NCBI RefSeq assembly: GCF_030678915.1
Contig: NZ_JAUUTZ010000024.1
Coordinates: 1-64,000 of the forward strand
Direction of reading: 5' to 3'
Origin: Paracoccus wurundjeri
GTDB lineage: Bacteria > Pseudomonadota > Alphaproteobacteria > Rhodobacterales > Rhodobacteraceae
DNA: 64,000 nucleotides
In this document: positions 17,681 through 27,158 of the stretch, piece after piece
Layout: each line of letters opens with the position of its first letter
Position numbering within the stretch: position 1 is the first letter of the stretch
The notes under the pieces: generated by a model
Database searches by the model: none
The model's input: only the letters and a program-made list of their open reading frames with translations
What the model was told of the DNA's origin: nothing
Made by a program: the position numbers and the translations under genes

Positions 17681-18400
17681 TCATTCATGCGGCTCGAACG
17701 CCACCCGGGCGCGTTCCAGATGGCGGCGCATTTCGTTAATAGCCGCGTCGAGATCGCGGGCCTCGATATGATCGACGATCTTGGCATGTTCCAGCAGGGT
17801 GATCTCTTCGCTGTCCGAGCGGTGCAGCAGGCTGACGTGATATTCGAACAACCAGCCCAGCATCGCGTCCGAAACGGAAAGGATGATCGGGTTGTCGCAA
17901 AGCGAGGCAAGCTTGCGGTGAAAGGCCATGTCGATCGAGATGAAGGCCGTGGGATTGCCCAATTCGCTCCGCTGCCGCTCGACCAGTTCCCGGAGACTAG
18001 CGATATCGGACGCCGTCGCCTTTTCGACCGCGACCCGCACCATGCCCATTTCGAACATCTGCCGCGCATGTTTGAGATGATCCAGATTGCCGGGTGCCGA
18101 ACTCAGCACCAGCCGGGCAAGCTCATCCGACTGGTGCAGGACCGTGGCGGGATTGATCTCGTTCACGCGGGATCGTTCGCCGTGATTGATGGTAATCAGC
18201 CCGCTGTTATGTAATGATTGCAGGGCTTCGCGCACCGCAGGACGGCCCACCCCGAAACGGTCCATCAGGGCGCGTTCGGACGGCATGAAATCGCCGGGTT
18301 TCAATTCGTGGCTGCGGATCATGTCATGCAGGCGCTCAAGCACCTGATCGGACAGCTTTCGCCGGACAATCTTGTCGTCGTTGAGCGCTGTCCTTGTCAT
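17681..18400 (-). CDS. GntR family transcriptional regulator (FadR/FCD subfamily)
   Basis: Likely local regulator of the D-apiose locus, 239 residues. The N-terminal winged helix-turn-helix is clear (SDQVLERLHDMIRSHELKPG, then PSERALMDRFGVGRPAVREA). The C-terminal all-helical FCD ligand domain covers about residues 95-230, with histidine and acidic residues typical of metal/ligand binding (DMAFHRKLA). It is the last gene of the leftward operon, 33 nt after the lactonase gene, with a GGAGGAAAGCG ribosome site. Autoregulated control of the transporter/enzyme operon is inferred. Confidence 0.88.
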   Translation of the reverse strand: MTRTALNDDKIVRRKLSDQVLERLHDMIRSHELKPGDFMPSERALMDRFGVGRPAVREALQSLHNSGLITINHGERSRVNEINPATVLHQSDELARLVLSSAPGNLDHLKHARQMFEMGMVRVAVEKATASDIASLRELVERQRSELGNPTAFISIDMAFHRKLASLCDNPIILSVSDAMLGWLFEYHVSLLHRSDSEEITLLEHAKIVDHIEARDLDAAINEMRRHLERARVAFEPHE

Positions 18401-18433
18401 CGCTTTCCTCCTGCCATTCCGCTTGCGGACAGG

Positions 18434-20185
18434 TTAGCCGCCTTCGCGCGGCTTCACAATTCCCGCAGCTTCCCAGCCGAAGGCGTCAAGCCCGTCATTT
18501 TCCTGTGCCGTTAGATTGGCGCGAAGCTGATGGTCCCCGACCGCCAGCGTGGCGATGCCATTCCCGATCCGGGCGTATCTGACGGGTTGTCCCGCCAAAG
18601 CGGCAAGCTGCCGCAGGACATCCGCGATGGGCCAGGAACCGGATATGCCGCGCGGTCCCAGTACCGCCGCCGGGGTCCAGACCGCGATGTCATGAGGTGC
18701 AAGCGCTGTGGCCAGCCCCAAAGCATAGGCCGCGCCGAATGCGCCGTGATGGCGTGGATCGTCATCCGTCATGCAAACCCGGCCATGATCGGGATTCGGG
18801 ATAGTGCGCGAGCCATACGGGTTCTGACGCATGGCAATCGTCGCCGGACCGATACGGTATTCCCGACCTGCGGCGATTGCCCGGGCAGAGGCTGCGATAT
18901 GGGGAACGGCTTCCAGCGTTTCCATGACCGACAGATCATCCGCTGCGTGAACGATGGGGCAGAGACCGTGCATGATGAAATCAAGCAACTCGGCGGGGGG
19001 CCTTTTCCGGTTCAGTTCGGGAAAGAAGCTTGCCATACCGCCACCGCGCGGAAGATCGGGGAAGGCGCGGGCGGCCGCCGCGTGAATTTCCGCCAGTGGC
19101 GGGCATTCCGGCCATTCCGATCCCGGCGGCGTCGACTGCCGGTCGACCGAGGGGCAGACAAAAACCGATGCCGGCGTGAAACCGGACTGCGACATGGTGC
19201 GGGCATGATCCGTCAGTTCTGCTGCTGGTGTTTCGGTGCCATCGAAGCGGCAGATCAGTTCAAGATCGAAGGACAGATCGGGAAATTCCGACTGAAGCGC
19301 TGCGAAAGCCGCGAATTGCGGGGCCACCTGACCCGCTGCCGCATCGACATGACATAACAACGCTTGCGGTCCGACGGTTTCGACAGCTGCGATTGCCTGA
19401 TCCTTCAGCAAGGCATCATCGGCGGAAAGCGCCAGCGCCATCCGGGGAAAGCGCGGTTCGGCTGGCAAAGCGGGCCATTCGGCAGGTTTCGCGGAACCGG
19501 TTTCCCGCCAATTGATATCTACCGTTTGTCGCAGTTTTTCACCGTCTTTCAGCAGATAGGGCCAGGGCAGGGCCAGCGGACGGTTATAGGTCTTGAATGA
19601 GGCGTCGCCCCACTGCCGCTGATCCTCCATCTCGAATATGTCGCCGGAAAATGCGCATCTGATCGCCAGCCCGTTTGCCTGATGTTCCAGCGCGGCGATA
19701 TCCATGAAGGGCTGCCAGGGCTCGATCAGCAGCGGAAAACTGCCCGCCTCCTGTCTGCCATCCGAATGTGTGACGATTGCCGGAGCGCCTGCGACCCCAT
19801 CGATGGGATGCAGAAGCGTGAAGCCCGCGCGATTGGTTTCGAAATCACCCTTGGCCTCACCCTCGGCGGTTACCGTCAGACCCGTGCTCGTGATGCGGGT
19901 GGTCACGATGACCGTCAGTTGCGAGCTTCCATTGCGAAAGCGCATCGGTTGGGTCAGGCGCAGATCGTCCCCGCGCGTCTGGATGATTTCACCCAGTTCC
20001 GGCTGGATCGTCCCCCAATCCCGGTCGCGGACCAGAAAAGCGACGTTACGTATCGCCTCTATACCGTTGACGCGGATGTGCCTTAAAGCCCCTGACTGGA
20101 AGCCCAAACTGACGCCGCCATATGTAATGGTTTCGTAATCGTCGGGCGACTGTTCGGTGCCGTAGAGGTGCGCCGATCCGATCAT
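18434..20185 (-). CDS. apnL: D-apionolactonase-like protein
   Basis: Proposed to hydrolyse D-apionolactone to D-apionate. It is 583 residues, with no classic lactonase motif that I can name. The N-terminal part (to about residue 240) is beta-rich, with YGGVSLGFQSGALRHIRVNG. The middle looks like a TIM barrel (segments such as LALSADDALLKDQAIA, SFDLELICRFDGTE and ICPIVHAADD-like strands). A C-terminal domain follows. Its start overlaps the stop of the dehydrogenase gene by ATGA. Assignment rests on length, domain layout and position next to ApsD-type, ApnO-type and OiaK-type genes. Confidence 0.78.
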   Translation of the reverse strand: MIGSAHLYGTEQSPDDYETITYGGVSLGFQSGALRHIRVNGIEAIRNVAFLVRDRDWGTIQPELGEIIQTRGDDLRLTQPMRFRNGSSQLTVIVTTRITSTGLTVTAEGEAKGDFETNRAGFTLLHPIDGVAGAPAIVTHSDGRQEAGSFPLLIEPWQPFMDIAALEHQANGLAIRCAFSGDIFEMEDQRQWGDASFKTYNRPLALPWPYLLKDGEKLRQTVDINWRETGSAKPAEWPALPAEPRFPRMALALSADDALLKDQAIAAVETVGPQALLCHVDAAAGQVAPQFAAFAALQSEFPDLSFDLELICRFDGTETPAAELTDHARTMSQSGFTPASVFVCPSVDRQSTPPGSEWPECPPLAEIHAAAARAFPDLPRGGGMASFFPELNRKRPPAELLDFIMHGLCPIVHAADDLSVMETLEAVPHIAASARAIAAGREYRIGPATIAMRQNPYGSRTIPNPDHGRVCMTDDDPRHHGAFGAAYALGLATALAPHDIAVWTPAAVLGPRGISGSWPIADVLRQLAALAGQPVRYARIGNGIATLAVGDHQLRANLTAQENDGLDAFGWEAAGIVKPREGG

Positions 20186-21204
20186 AGCGCTTCGGGCCGG
20201 ATACAGCGCCCTTCGGCGGCAGAGCGATAGGCCGCTTCGACAAGCGCGAAAGTTCCAAGGTTGTCGCGCCCCGAGGTCTCGGGCTGTTTCCCGTCACGCA
20301 GGCAGGCGATGAAATCCCGCTGAATGATCGCGACGCTTTCCTGAATATTGTGCCAGGGTTTCCCGGTCCAGGGAAGCAGCGGAGGGCTGACATCGAGCGT
20401 CTCGTTACGGTCGCCATTCTGGATCGTCAGGTGGTAGCCTGCATCCAGTCTTAAGCTGCCCTCGGTTCCGTCGATCTCGATCAGGGTTTCGGGAAAGGTC
20501 TCGGGCTCCCGTTTCGTCGCATAGGAGCAATCCACGACCGAGGTCACGCCGCTTTTGTGCCGCAGAAGCATGGTGGCGACATCCTCGCCGTTTATGTTCG
20601 GATTGATGCGGCGGGTTTCGGCGGTGATCCGTTCGGCATCGCCGAACAACGCACGCGCGATATCGAGGATATGGATGCCCAGATCCTCGATGATGAACCT
20701 TTCGCCCTCTGCCAGATATGGCTGTCCCGAGAACACGTCATAACCCGAGCGAAAGGAAATCCGCCCGAAAAATGGCGTACCGATCGCGCCCCCGCGCAGC
20801 GCATTGATCACCGCCCGGACCGGGGATTGCCAGCGGAAATTTTCATGCACCATCATGATCCTGCCGGCGCGTTCCACGGCCTTGACCATGTGGCGGGCGT
20901 CAGTCAGCGTCGGCGCGACGGGTTTCTGACAGATGACATGCTTGCCCGCATCCGCTGCCATCTCGACCAATGCGCGGTGGGAGGGAACGGTTGTCGCGAT
21001 ATCGGCTACGTCGAATCCGCCCTCGGTGAACATGGCCGCGGCATCCGTATAGCGGCGGGCGATGCCGAAACTGTCCCCAGCATCCTTCAGGCGGGCCTTG
21101 TTCCGGTCGCAAAGCGCCACAACCTCGGCTCCCTCGATCCCGGCCCATGCGTGCAACTGGTTTCTTGCGAAGAATCCGCAACCGATTACGGCGATTTTGA
21201 TCAT
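20182..21204 (-). CDS. apsD: Gfo/Idh/MocA family oxidoreductase, D-apiose dehydrogenase type
   Basis: Proposed NAD-dependent oxidation of D-apiose to D-apionolactone. Length 340 residues is normal. The N-terminal Rossmann motif is IAVIGCGFFARNQLHAW, with CDRNKARLKDAGDSFG marking the second strand. The family EKP-like motif appears as CQKPVAPTLTDA, and the catalytic-region His as DLGIHILDIARALFG. It sits between the permease gene (14 nt upstream) and the lactonase gene (4-nt overlap), so the first two enzymes are cotranscribed with their transporter. Outside this context it could only be called a sugar dehydrogenase. Confidence 0.82.
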   Translation of the reverse strand: MIKIAVIGCGFFARNQLHAWAGIEGAEVVALCDRNKARLKDAGDSFGIARRYTDAAAMFTEGGFDVADIATTVPSHRALVEMAADAGKHVICQKPVAPTLTDARHMVKAVERAGRIMMVHENFRWQSPVRAVINALRGGAIGTPFFGRISFRSGYDVFSGQPYLAEGERFIIEDLGIHILDIARALFGDAERITAETRRINPNINGEDVATMLLRHKSGVTSVVDCSYATKREPETFPETLIEIDGTEGSLRLDAGYHLTIQNGDRNETLDVSPPLLPWTGKPWHNIQESVAIIQRDFIACLRDGKQPETSGRDNLGTFALVEAAYRSAAEGRCIRPEAL

Positions 21205-21218
21205 CCGGCCTCTCCGCC

Positions 21219-22286
21219 CTATTTCCCAAGCGCTGCCTGAGCCTGCAATGCGGCCCGTGCCTCGACGCGCTGCTGCGCCTGATCGATGACGACGGCGGCG
21301 ATGATGACGATCCCCTTGATGACCGTTTGCCAGAAAGCCGAAACCCCCATCATCACCAGCCCGTCGGACAGGACTCCGATCACGAAGGCCCCGATGATCG
21401 TGCCACCAATCCGGCCCCTGCCGCCCGACATCGAGGTGCCGCCCAGCACCGCCGCCGCGATCGCGTTCAGTTCGAACGTATCGCCCGTGGCCGGATGTGC
21501 CGCCACAAGCTGCGAGGCGATGATGATTCCGACAAGCGCGGCGCAGAAGCCCGAGAACATATAGACGAAAAACTTGATTCGGGTCACGCGTACGCCCGAC
21601 AGTCCTGCGGCCTTTTCATTCCCGCCCACGGCATAGATATACCGGCCCAAAGGCGTGCGCCGCGCGATATAGGCCGCTGCGACACCCACAATCACCAGCA
21701 TCCAGATCGAGACCGGGATTCCAAGGATGTTGCCGGTACCGATCCAGCGGAACGTGTCCGAGCCGTATTCCGGATTACCGCTGAGATTGGGGAAGGTGCG
21801 TCCGTCCGAGGACAGCATGGCCGCGCCGCGCGCGATATATAACGTCCCCAGCGTGGCGATGAATGGCGCGACATTCAGCTTGGTGATCAGAAAGCCGTTC
21901 AATGCCCCGATCGCGACACCGACCGCGACGACGATCAGGCAAATCTCGAATGTGTTGAACTGAATCGACCAGCCGAAACCCGGATTGATGCCGTGAAGCA
22001 CCAGCCAGCCTGCAACCATCCCGCATAGCCCCACGATCGATCCGACCGACAGGTCAATGCCCCCCGATACGATGACGAATGTCATGCCGATGGCCAGAAA
22101 GGCGTTCAGGGCGACATGTTTCGACATGATGACCAGATTTGCCGCCGACAGGAAATTCGGCGCGAAGACGGAAAAGAACAGCAGCACAAGGATCAGGGCG
22201 ATAAAGGTTCGCGCCTTCAGCAATAGCAACAGCGCGCTGCCTGAAGCTGCCTGTCCGCTGGAAGTTGGTACGGTTGAATCACTCAT
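21219..22286 (-). CDS. Sugar ABC transporter permease (RbsC type)
   Basis: Inner-membrane permease of the presumed D-apiose importer, 355 residues. The family-2 membrane domain shows LAIGMTFVIVSGGIDLSVGS, SGVRVTRIKFFVYMFSG and LGGTSMSGGRGRIGGTIIGA, all characteristic of RbsC/AraH permeases. About ten hydrophobic segments are visible. The N-terminal 20 residues are hydrophilic. Its start overlaps the ATPase stop by ATGA. The specificity is inferred from the enzyme genes in the same operon. Confidence 0.92.
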   Translation of the reverse strand: MSDSTVPTSSGQAASGSALLLLLKARTFIALILVLLFFSVFAPNFLSAANLVIMSKHVALNAFLAIGMTFVIVSGGIDLSVGSIVGLCGMVAGWLVLHGINPGFGWSIQFNTFEICLIVVAVGVAIGALNGFLITKLNVAPFIATLGTLYIARGAAMLSSDGRTFPNLSGNPEYGSDTFRWIGTGNILGIPVSIWMLVIVGVAAAYIARRTPLGRYIYAVGGNEKAAGLSGVRVTRIKFFVYMFSGFCAALVGIIIASQLVAAHPATGDTFELNAIAAAVLGGTSMSGGRGRIGGTIIGAFVIGVLSDGLVMMGVSAFWQTVIKGIVIIAAVVIDQAQQRVEARAALQAQAALGK

Positions 22287-23851
22287 CCTGTAGCGTCCTT
22301 GGGTTCAGGATCCGCAGGAGCGTCGGGCGCGTGGCCTTTGGCCGACGCTTCGACCAATGCGGTTTCGGTTGCGGTGCCATGGGTGAATTCCCCGCTGATA
22401 CGCCCGTTCGACATGACGATGATCCGATCGGACAGCGACATGACCTCTTCAAGATCCGAGGTGACGAAGATGATGCCCAATCCCTCCGCGGCCAGTTTGC
22501 GCATGACGCGGAAGACCTCGGCCTTGGCGCCGATATCGATCCCGCGCGAGGGTTCGTCCATCAGCAGGATCTTCGGTTGGGTCATCAGGGCCTTGGAAAT
22601 CACCACCTTCTGCTGATTTCCTCCGGAAAGCGAAGAAACCTCGTATTCCGGTGAGGCGACCTTTACCGTCATTCGATGGATGAAGTCCCGCACCGTCTCG
22701 GCTTCGCGCTTCAGCGACAGATGAACGCCGCGTGTCAGGGTTTTCAGGCTGGACAGGGTCATATTTTCGCGGATCGACAGGATCTGAACCAACCCGTCGG
22801 ATTTTCGATCCTCGGGGATAAGGGCGATGCCTTTGGCGATGCGCCCGGCGACCGTCCGCGATGTCAGGCGTTCGCCATTCACAAAAAGATCGCCCCGGTA
22901 ATCCCGTCTGTCACCGATGATGCATTCCAGCAATTCCGAGCGACCCGCGCCCATCAGGCCATAGATGCCCAGTATTTCTCCCGCCCGCAGCGAGAATGAC
23001 ACATCCTGTACATCGAAACCGCCATGGCGGTTCGGGGCGGTGATTTGCTCGGCGCGGAAAATCTCGGGACCGTATTCATGGTGAATCTCTTTGGCGAAAT
23101 CCTTCGATGCCTGGCCGATCATATGTCGGACGATCCAGGGGATATCGACGCCTTCCATCGATTGCGCGCCGGCGATGACGCCGTCGCGCAGCACCGTGAT
23201 GTAATCGCCCACCCGGATCAGCTCTTCCAACCGGTGCGAGATATAGACGATGCCGACGCCCGAGGCGCGCAGATCGTCGATCACCCGGAACAGGATCTCC
23301 ACCTCTGCCGCTGACAGGGCCGAGGTCGGCTCGTCAAGGATCAGGATGCGGGCATCCTGCGCAAGGCTTTTGGCGATCTCGACGATCTGCTGCTGCCCGA
23401 CCTTGAGATCTCCGACAAGGATATCGGGATCGATATCATGTTCCAGCCGTTTCATCAGGGCACGGGTCATATCGCGTTGCGCGGCCATGTCGATATCGAT
23501 CCCCAGCCGGGTCTTTTCGCGGGAGATGAAGATATTCTCGGCGACGGTCATGTTGGGAAACAGGTTCAGTTCCTGAAACACGATCCCGATCCCATGCCGC
23601 GCTGCATCCTCGGTCGAGCGGAACTGAACCTCCGGTCCGTCGAGGATCAGCTTGCCGCTGGTCAGTTGCTCGACGCCCGCGATGACTTTCATCATTGTGG
23701 ATTTGCCGGCGCCGTTCTCTCCCACAAGCACATTGACCGCGCCCATATGCAGGTCGAAATCCACATCCTTCAGTGCGACGGTGCCGGGATAGACCTTGCT
23801 GCCGCCTCGGATCGACAGGCCGACGGGGTGGATTTTCTCGGGCTGCTTCAT
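22283..23851 (-). CDS. Sugar ABC transporter ATP-binding protein with two nucleotide-binding domains (RbsA type)
   Basis: Duplicated ATPase of 522 residues for a pentose-type importer. Domain 1 has Walker A GENGAGKST and Walker B ILILDEPTSALS with H-loop YISHRLEEL. Domain 2 has the degenerate Walker A GLMGAGRSE, an intact signature LSGGNQQKVVISKAL and Walker B ILLMDEPSRGID, exactly as in RbsA/XylG/MglA. It lies 1 nt downstream of the DUF2291 gene and is coupled to the permease. Confidence 0.94.
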   Translation of the reverse strand: MKQPEKIHPVGLSIRGGSKVYPGTVALKDVDFDLHMGAVNVLVGENGAGKSTMMKVIAGVEQLTSGKLILDGPEVQFRSTEDAARHGIGIVFQELNLFPNMTVAENIFISREKTRLGIDIDMAAQRDMTRALMKRLEHDIDPDILVGDLKVGQQQIVEIAKSLAQDARILILDEPTSALSAAEVEILFRVIDDLRASGVGIVYISHRLEELIRVGDYITVLRDGVIAGAQSMEGVDIPWIVRHMIGQASKDFAKEIHHEYGPEIFRAEQITAPNRHGGFDVQDVSFSLRAGEILGIYGLMGAGRSELLECIIGDRRDYRGDLFVNGERLTSRTVAGRIAKGIALIPEDRKSDGLVQILSIRENMTLSSLKTLTRGVHLSLKREAETVRDFIHRMTVKVASPEYEVSSLSGGNQQKVVISKALMTQPKILLMDEPSRGIDIGAKAEVFRVMRKLAAEGLGIIFVTSDLEEVMSLSDRIIVMSNGRISGEFTHGTATETALVEASAKGHAPDAPADPEPKDATG

Positions 23852-23852
23852 C

Positions 23853-24497
23853 TCAGCCTCCGATCTCCAGCATGACGGGCACGAGTTCGATCATGGCCGG
23901 GTCGCGCAGGGTAAAGACGCCTTCGAAACGCAGATCCTGGCCGATGACGTCGCCTTCCGGTTTGGAAATGCTGGCATGCGCCATGCCGTTCAAGGCAGTT
24001 GCCAGCTTGGCGAATTCGATCTGATCACGGAAATCGGTGAAATCGATAAAAGGCATCGCATCGCGCAGGGCCGTGCCGCGAATGACCGGGCCAAGCTGCA
24101 CGGTCACGTCCGCCGCGCCGTCGCCGCTCGTATCGACGCCAAGCTTGGCGGCCCGGCTGTCCAGTTTGGCCTCGATGATCTTTCCCTGCCCCGAGACGGC
24201 GAAGTTCCACGGATTCGCCTCGCCCTTGGGGCGCAAGCCATATTTCTCGCCTGCCGCATCGGCACCTGTGGCAAGTGCTGTCCGTAAATCATCCACCGGG
24301 ACAAGGTTTTCCTGAATGACCGGAAGGACTTTGGTTTCCCAGTTTTCCTGCGCGAACGCCTCCATTCGAGTCTCGTCCGACTGACCAGCCCCAGAGGATT
24401 CAGTCTCGGCGGGATCCGGATCAGGAACGATCTTGCAGCCGGTCACTGCAATCCCGGCCACCAGGCAGAGTACGGAAAGCTTTAAGACGTCGCGCAT
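23853..24497 (-). CDS. DUF2291 family lipoprotein in sugar ABC operon
   Basis: A 214-residue exported lipoprotein. The signal peptide ends in a lipobox (AGIAVTGC, Cys20), followed by an acidic Pro/Glu/Ser linker. The rest is a mixed domain with no catalytic motif I recognise. DUF2291 proteins are recurrent companions of RbsABC-type transporters, and here the gene lies between the binding-protein and ATPase genes. The role is unknown; it may assist the binding protein or transporter at the outer face of the membrane. Confidence 0.85.
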   Translation of the reverse strand: MRDVLKLSVLCLVAGIAVTGCKIVPDPDPAETESSGAGQSDETRMEAFAQENWETKVLPVIQENLVPVDDLRTALATGADAAGEKYGLRPKGEANPWNFAVSGQGKIIEAKLDSRAAKLGVDTSGDGAADVTVQLGPVIRGTALRDAMPFIDFTDFRDQIEFAKLATALNGMAHASISKPEGDVIGQDLRFEGVFTLRDPAMIELVPVMLEIGG

Positions 24498-24533
24498 AAG
24501 GCGTCACATCCTTTTCGGGATCGAATTAATATA

Positions 24534-24562
24534 CGGCGCGCCTGAAAGTTTCTGGCGCGCCG
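24534..24562 (-). terminator. Intercistronic stem-loop after the sugar-binding-protein gene
   Basis: A perfect 9-bp GC stem (CGGCGCGCC/GGCGCGCCG) with an 11-nt loop lies just beyond the binding-protein stop codon and before the DUF2291 start. Without a strong T run it is more likely a partial terminator or RNA stabiliser than a full stop. Confidence 0.6.
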
Positions 24563-24571
24563 CAAATGGAA

Positions 24572-25525
<954 letters not shown>

Positions 25526-25587
25526 TTAACCTCCCTGAACTCAGCCGACCGGTCTTGGCCGCTCCTCGCTGATATGCGCAGCCTGTG

Positions 25588-25634
25588 ATATCATAATTTT
25601 GTTGTCAACAGGTATAATGAGTATTACATGATAT
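25588..25634. promoter_or_regulatory. Divergent promoter/operator region between the binding-protein and RuBisCO-like genes
   Basis: This AT-rich segment holds an inverted ATATCAT copy (25588-25594), an odd palindrome TGTTG-T-CAACA (25600-25610), a TATAAT box (25613-25618) and the bipartite GGTAT-N12-ATGATAT motif (25611-25634) shared with 16192-16215. It lies where both divergent transcripts must start, so control by the local GntR protein is likely. Exact promoters are not resolved. Confidence 0.45.
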
Positions 25635-25652
25635 AAGGCAAGGGAGATATTC

Positions 25653-26912
25653 ATGGCCGAAGATCTGATCCGCGTGACTTACCGCATCGAATGCGAGGGT
25701 GATGTAGAGCAGATGGCGTCAAGGATCGCATCGGATCAATCGACCGGCACGTTCACGGAATTGCCCGGCGAAACCGACGATATCCGCCGTCGCTGCGCCG
25801 CACGGATTGAATCGGTCACTGCCCTGCCGCCAGCGGATCATCCGTCATTTCCGCATTCCGGCACGGGCGGACCAGTGAACCGGGGCGATGCGGTGATCGC
25901 CTATCCGCTTGACGCGGTAGGAACCGATTTCGCGGCTTTGATGACGATCGCCGTCGGCGGTGTGTTCGCGATCCGGGGATTGACGGGAATCAGGGTGATG
26001 GATTTCGACCTTCCCAAAGCCTTCGCCAGCCATCCGGGTCCACAATTCGGCATCGACGGTTCGCGTCGCCTGACCGGAGTCGCGCAAGGGCCGATCATCG
26101 CCTCGATCATAAAGCCTTCGCTTGGCCTTGCGCCGGATGAGACGGCCCATCTTGTCGCGGAACTATGCGAGGCGGGCGTCGATTTCATCAAGGACGACGA
26201 GAAACTGATGAGCCCGGCATATTCACCCTTGTCCGAACGGGTCGCCGCGATCATGCCCGTGATCCGCGATCACGAGCAGCGGACGGGCAAGCGGGTCATG
26301 TATGCTTTCGGGATTTCCTCGGCAGATCCCGACAGGATGATGCGCAACCATGATCTTGTCGCGGATGCGGGTGGTAATGCGGCTGTCGTGAATATCAATT
26401 CGATCGGCATCGGCGGCATGAGTTTTCTGCGCAAACGCTCGCGTCTCTGCCTGCATGCGCATCGCAATGGTTGGGATATCCTGACCCGGCATCCCGGCCT
26501 TGGAATGGAATTCCGCGCCTATCAGAAAATCTGGCGGCTGCTTGGTGTGGATCAGTTCCAGATCAATGGAATCCGCGCCAAATACTGGGAGCCGGATGAC
26601 AGTTTCGTCCGGTCGTTCCATGATTGCATGACGCCGATCTTTTCACCGGCGGACCGCCCTCTGCCGGTGGTCTGTTCGGGGCAATGGGGCGGGCAGGCGG
26701 TTGAAACCTATCAGCGGACCGGCCGCACCCTGGACCTGATGTATCTTGGTGGGGGTGGCATTCACGGCCATCCCATGGGTCCTGCGGCAGGCGTGCGCGC
26801 GATCCGGCAGGCATGGGTTGCGGCCGAGCAGGGTATGTCACTTGAGGCGGCGGCGAAAACCCGGCCCGAACTTGCTGCTTCACTGGCGAAATTCGGGGGC
26901 GATGCGGTTTAA
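25653..26912 (+). CDS. RuBisCO-like protein, 3-oxo-isoapionate-4-phosphate transcarboxylase/hydrolase or decarboxylase type
   Basis: A 419-residue RuBisCO-like protein expected to act last in the apiose route. Conserved active-site features of the superfamily are present: IIKPSLGL (K154), the carbamylated-Lys motif DFIKDDE (K180, D182, E183) and HAH (H268, H270). The mobile-loop Lys that real RuBisCO needs is absent at the expected place; a SGQWGGQ sequence is seen instead. Two activities are known for such proteins in this pathway: OiaT (hydrolytic, giving 3-phosphoglycerate and glycolate) and OiaX (decarboxylating to L-erythrulose 1-phosphate). The absence of tetrulose-phosphate isomerase genes favours OiaT. 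The start is preceded by AAGGGAGATATTC. Confidence 0.82.
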   Translation: MAEDLIRVTYRIECEGDVEQMASRIASDQSTGTFTELPGETDDIRRRCAARIESVTALPPADHPSFPHSGTGGPVNRGDAVIAYPLDAVGTDFAALMTIAVGGVFAIRGLTGIRVMDFDLPKAFASHPGPQFGIDGSRRLTGVAQGPIIASIIKPSLGLAPDETAHLVAELCEAGVDFIKDDEKLMSPAYSPLSERVAAIMPVIRDHEQRTGKRVMYAFGISSADPDRMMRNHDLVADAGGNAAVVNINSIGIGGMSFLRKRSRLCLHAHRNGWDILTRHPGLGMEFRAYQKIWRLLGVDQFQINGIRAKYWEPDDSFVRSFHDCMTPIFSPADRPLPVVCSGQWGGQAVETYQRTGRTLDLMYLGGGGIHGHPMGPAAGVRAIRQAWVAAEQGMSLEAAAKTRPELAASLAKFGGDAV

Positions 26913-27158
26913 CCCGCTGCCTGCGCTCTTGATGACCAATGAGATGGCTCCACAACCGCGGGCCAATGCGCGATCTGTCCGGCATTCAGTCCCGGCTGAT
27001 AATAAGCTGATCAGTTGACCGCCGTTTTAGGCAACGCCTCACAGTCGCTTTCCCCATAGCGGTAAAGAGTTTTGCAGGGGCAGGATCTGAAAGCATGATC
27101 GAATGAGGGCGTCCGATCAGAATTCTTGCCGATTATGTTAATGACCAGCCCACTATCA
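26913..27158. other. Gap without recognised gene, possible remnant
   Basis: A stretch of 246 nt lies between the RuBisCO-like gene and the exporter gene. Its right half (27010-27158) is visibly less GC-rich than the neighbourhood. It keeps an open leftward frame ending at 27011 that runs on from out-of-frame exporter sequence. No family was recognised. It may be decayed or acquired DNA. Confidence 0.3.

Noticed and set aside
25653-26912. True CO2-fixing RuBisCO
   Set aside because: The catalytic loop Lys is missing, there is no small subunit or phosphoribulokinase nearby, and the context is sugar catabolism.
26913-27158. Intact insertion sequence at the edge of the apiose locus
   Set aside because: No transposase motif, terminal inverted repeats or target duplication could be seen; only a short odd-composition stretch.
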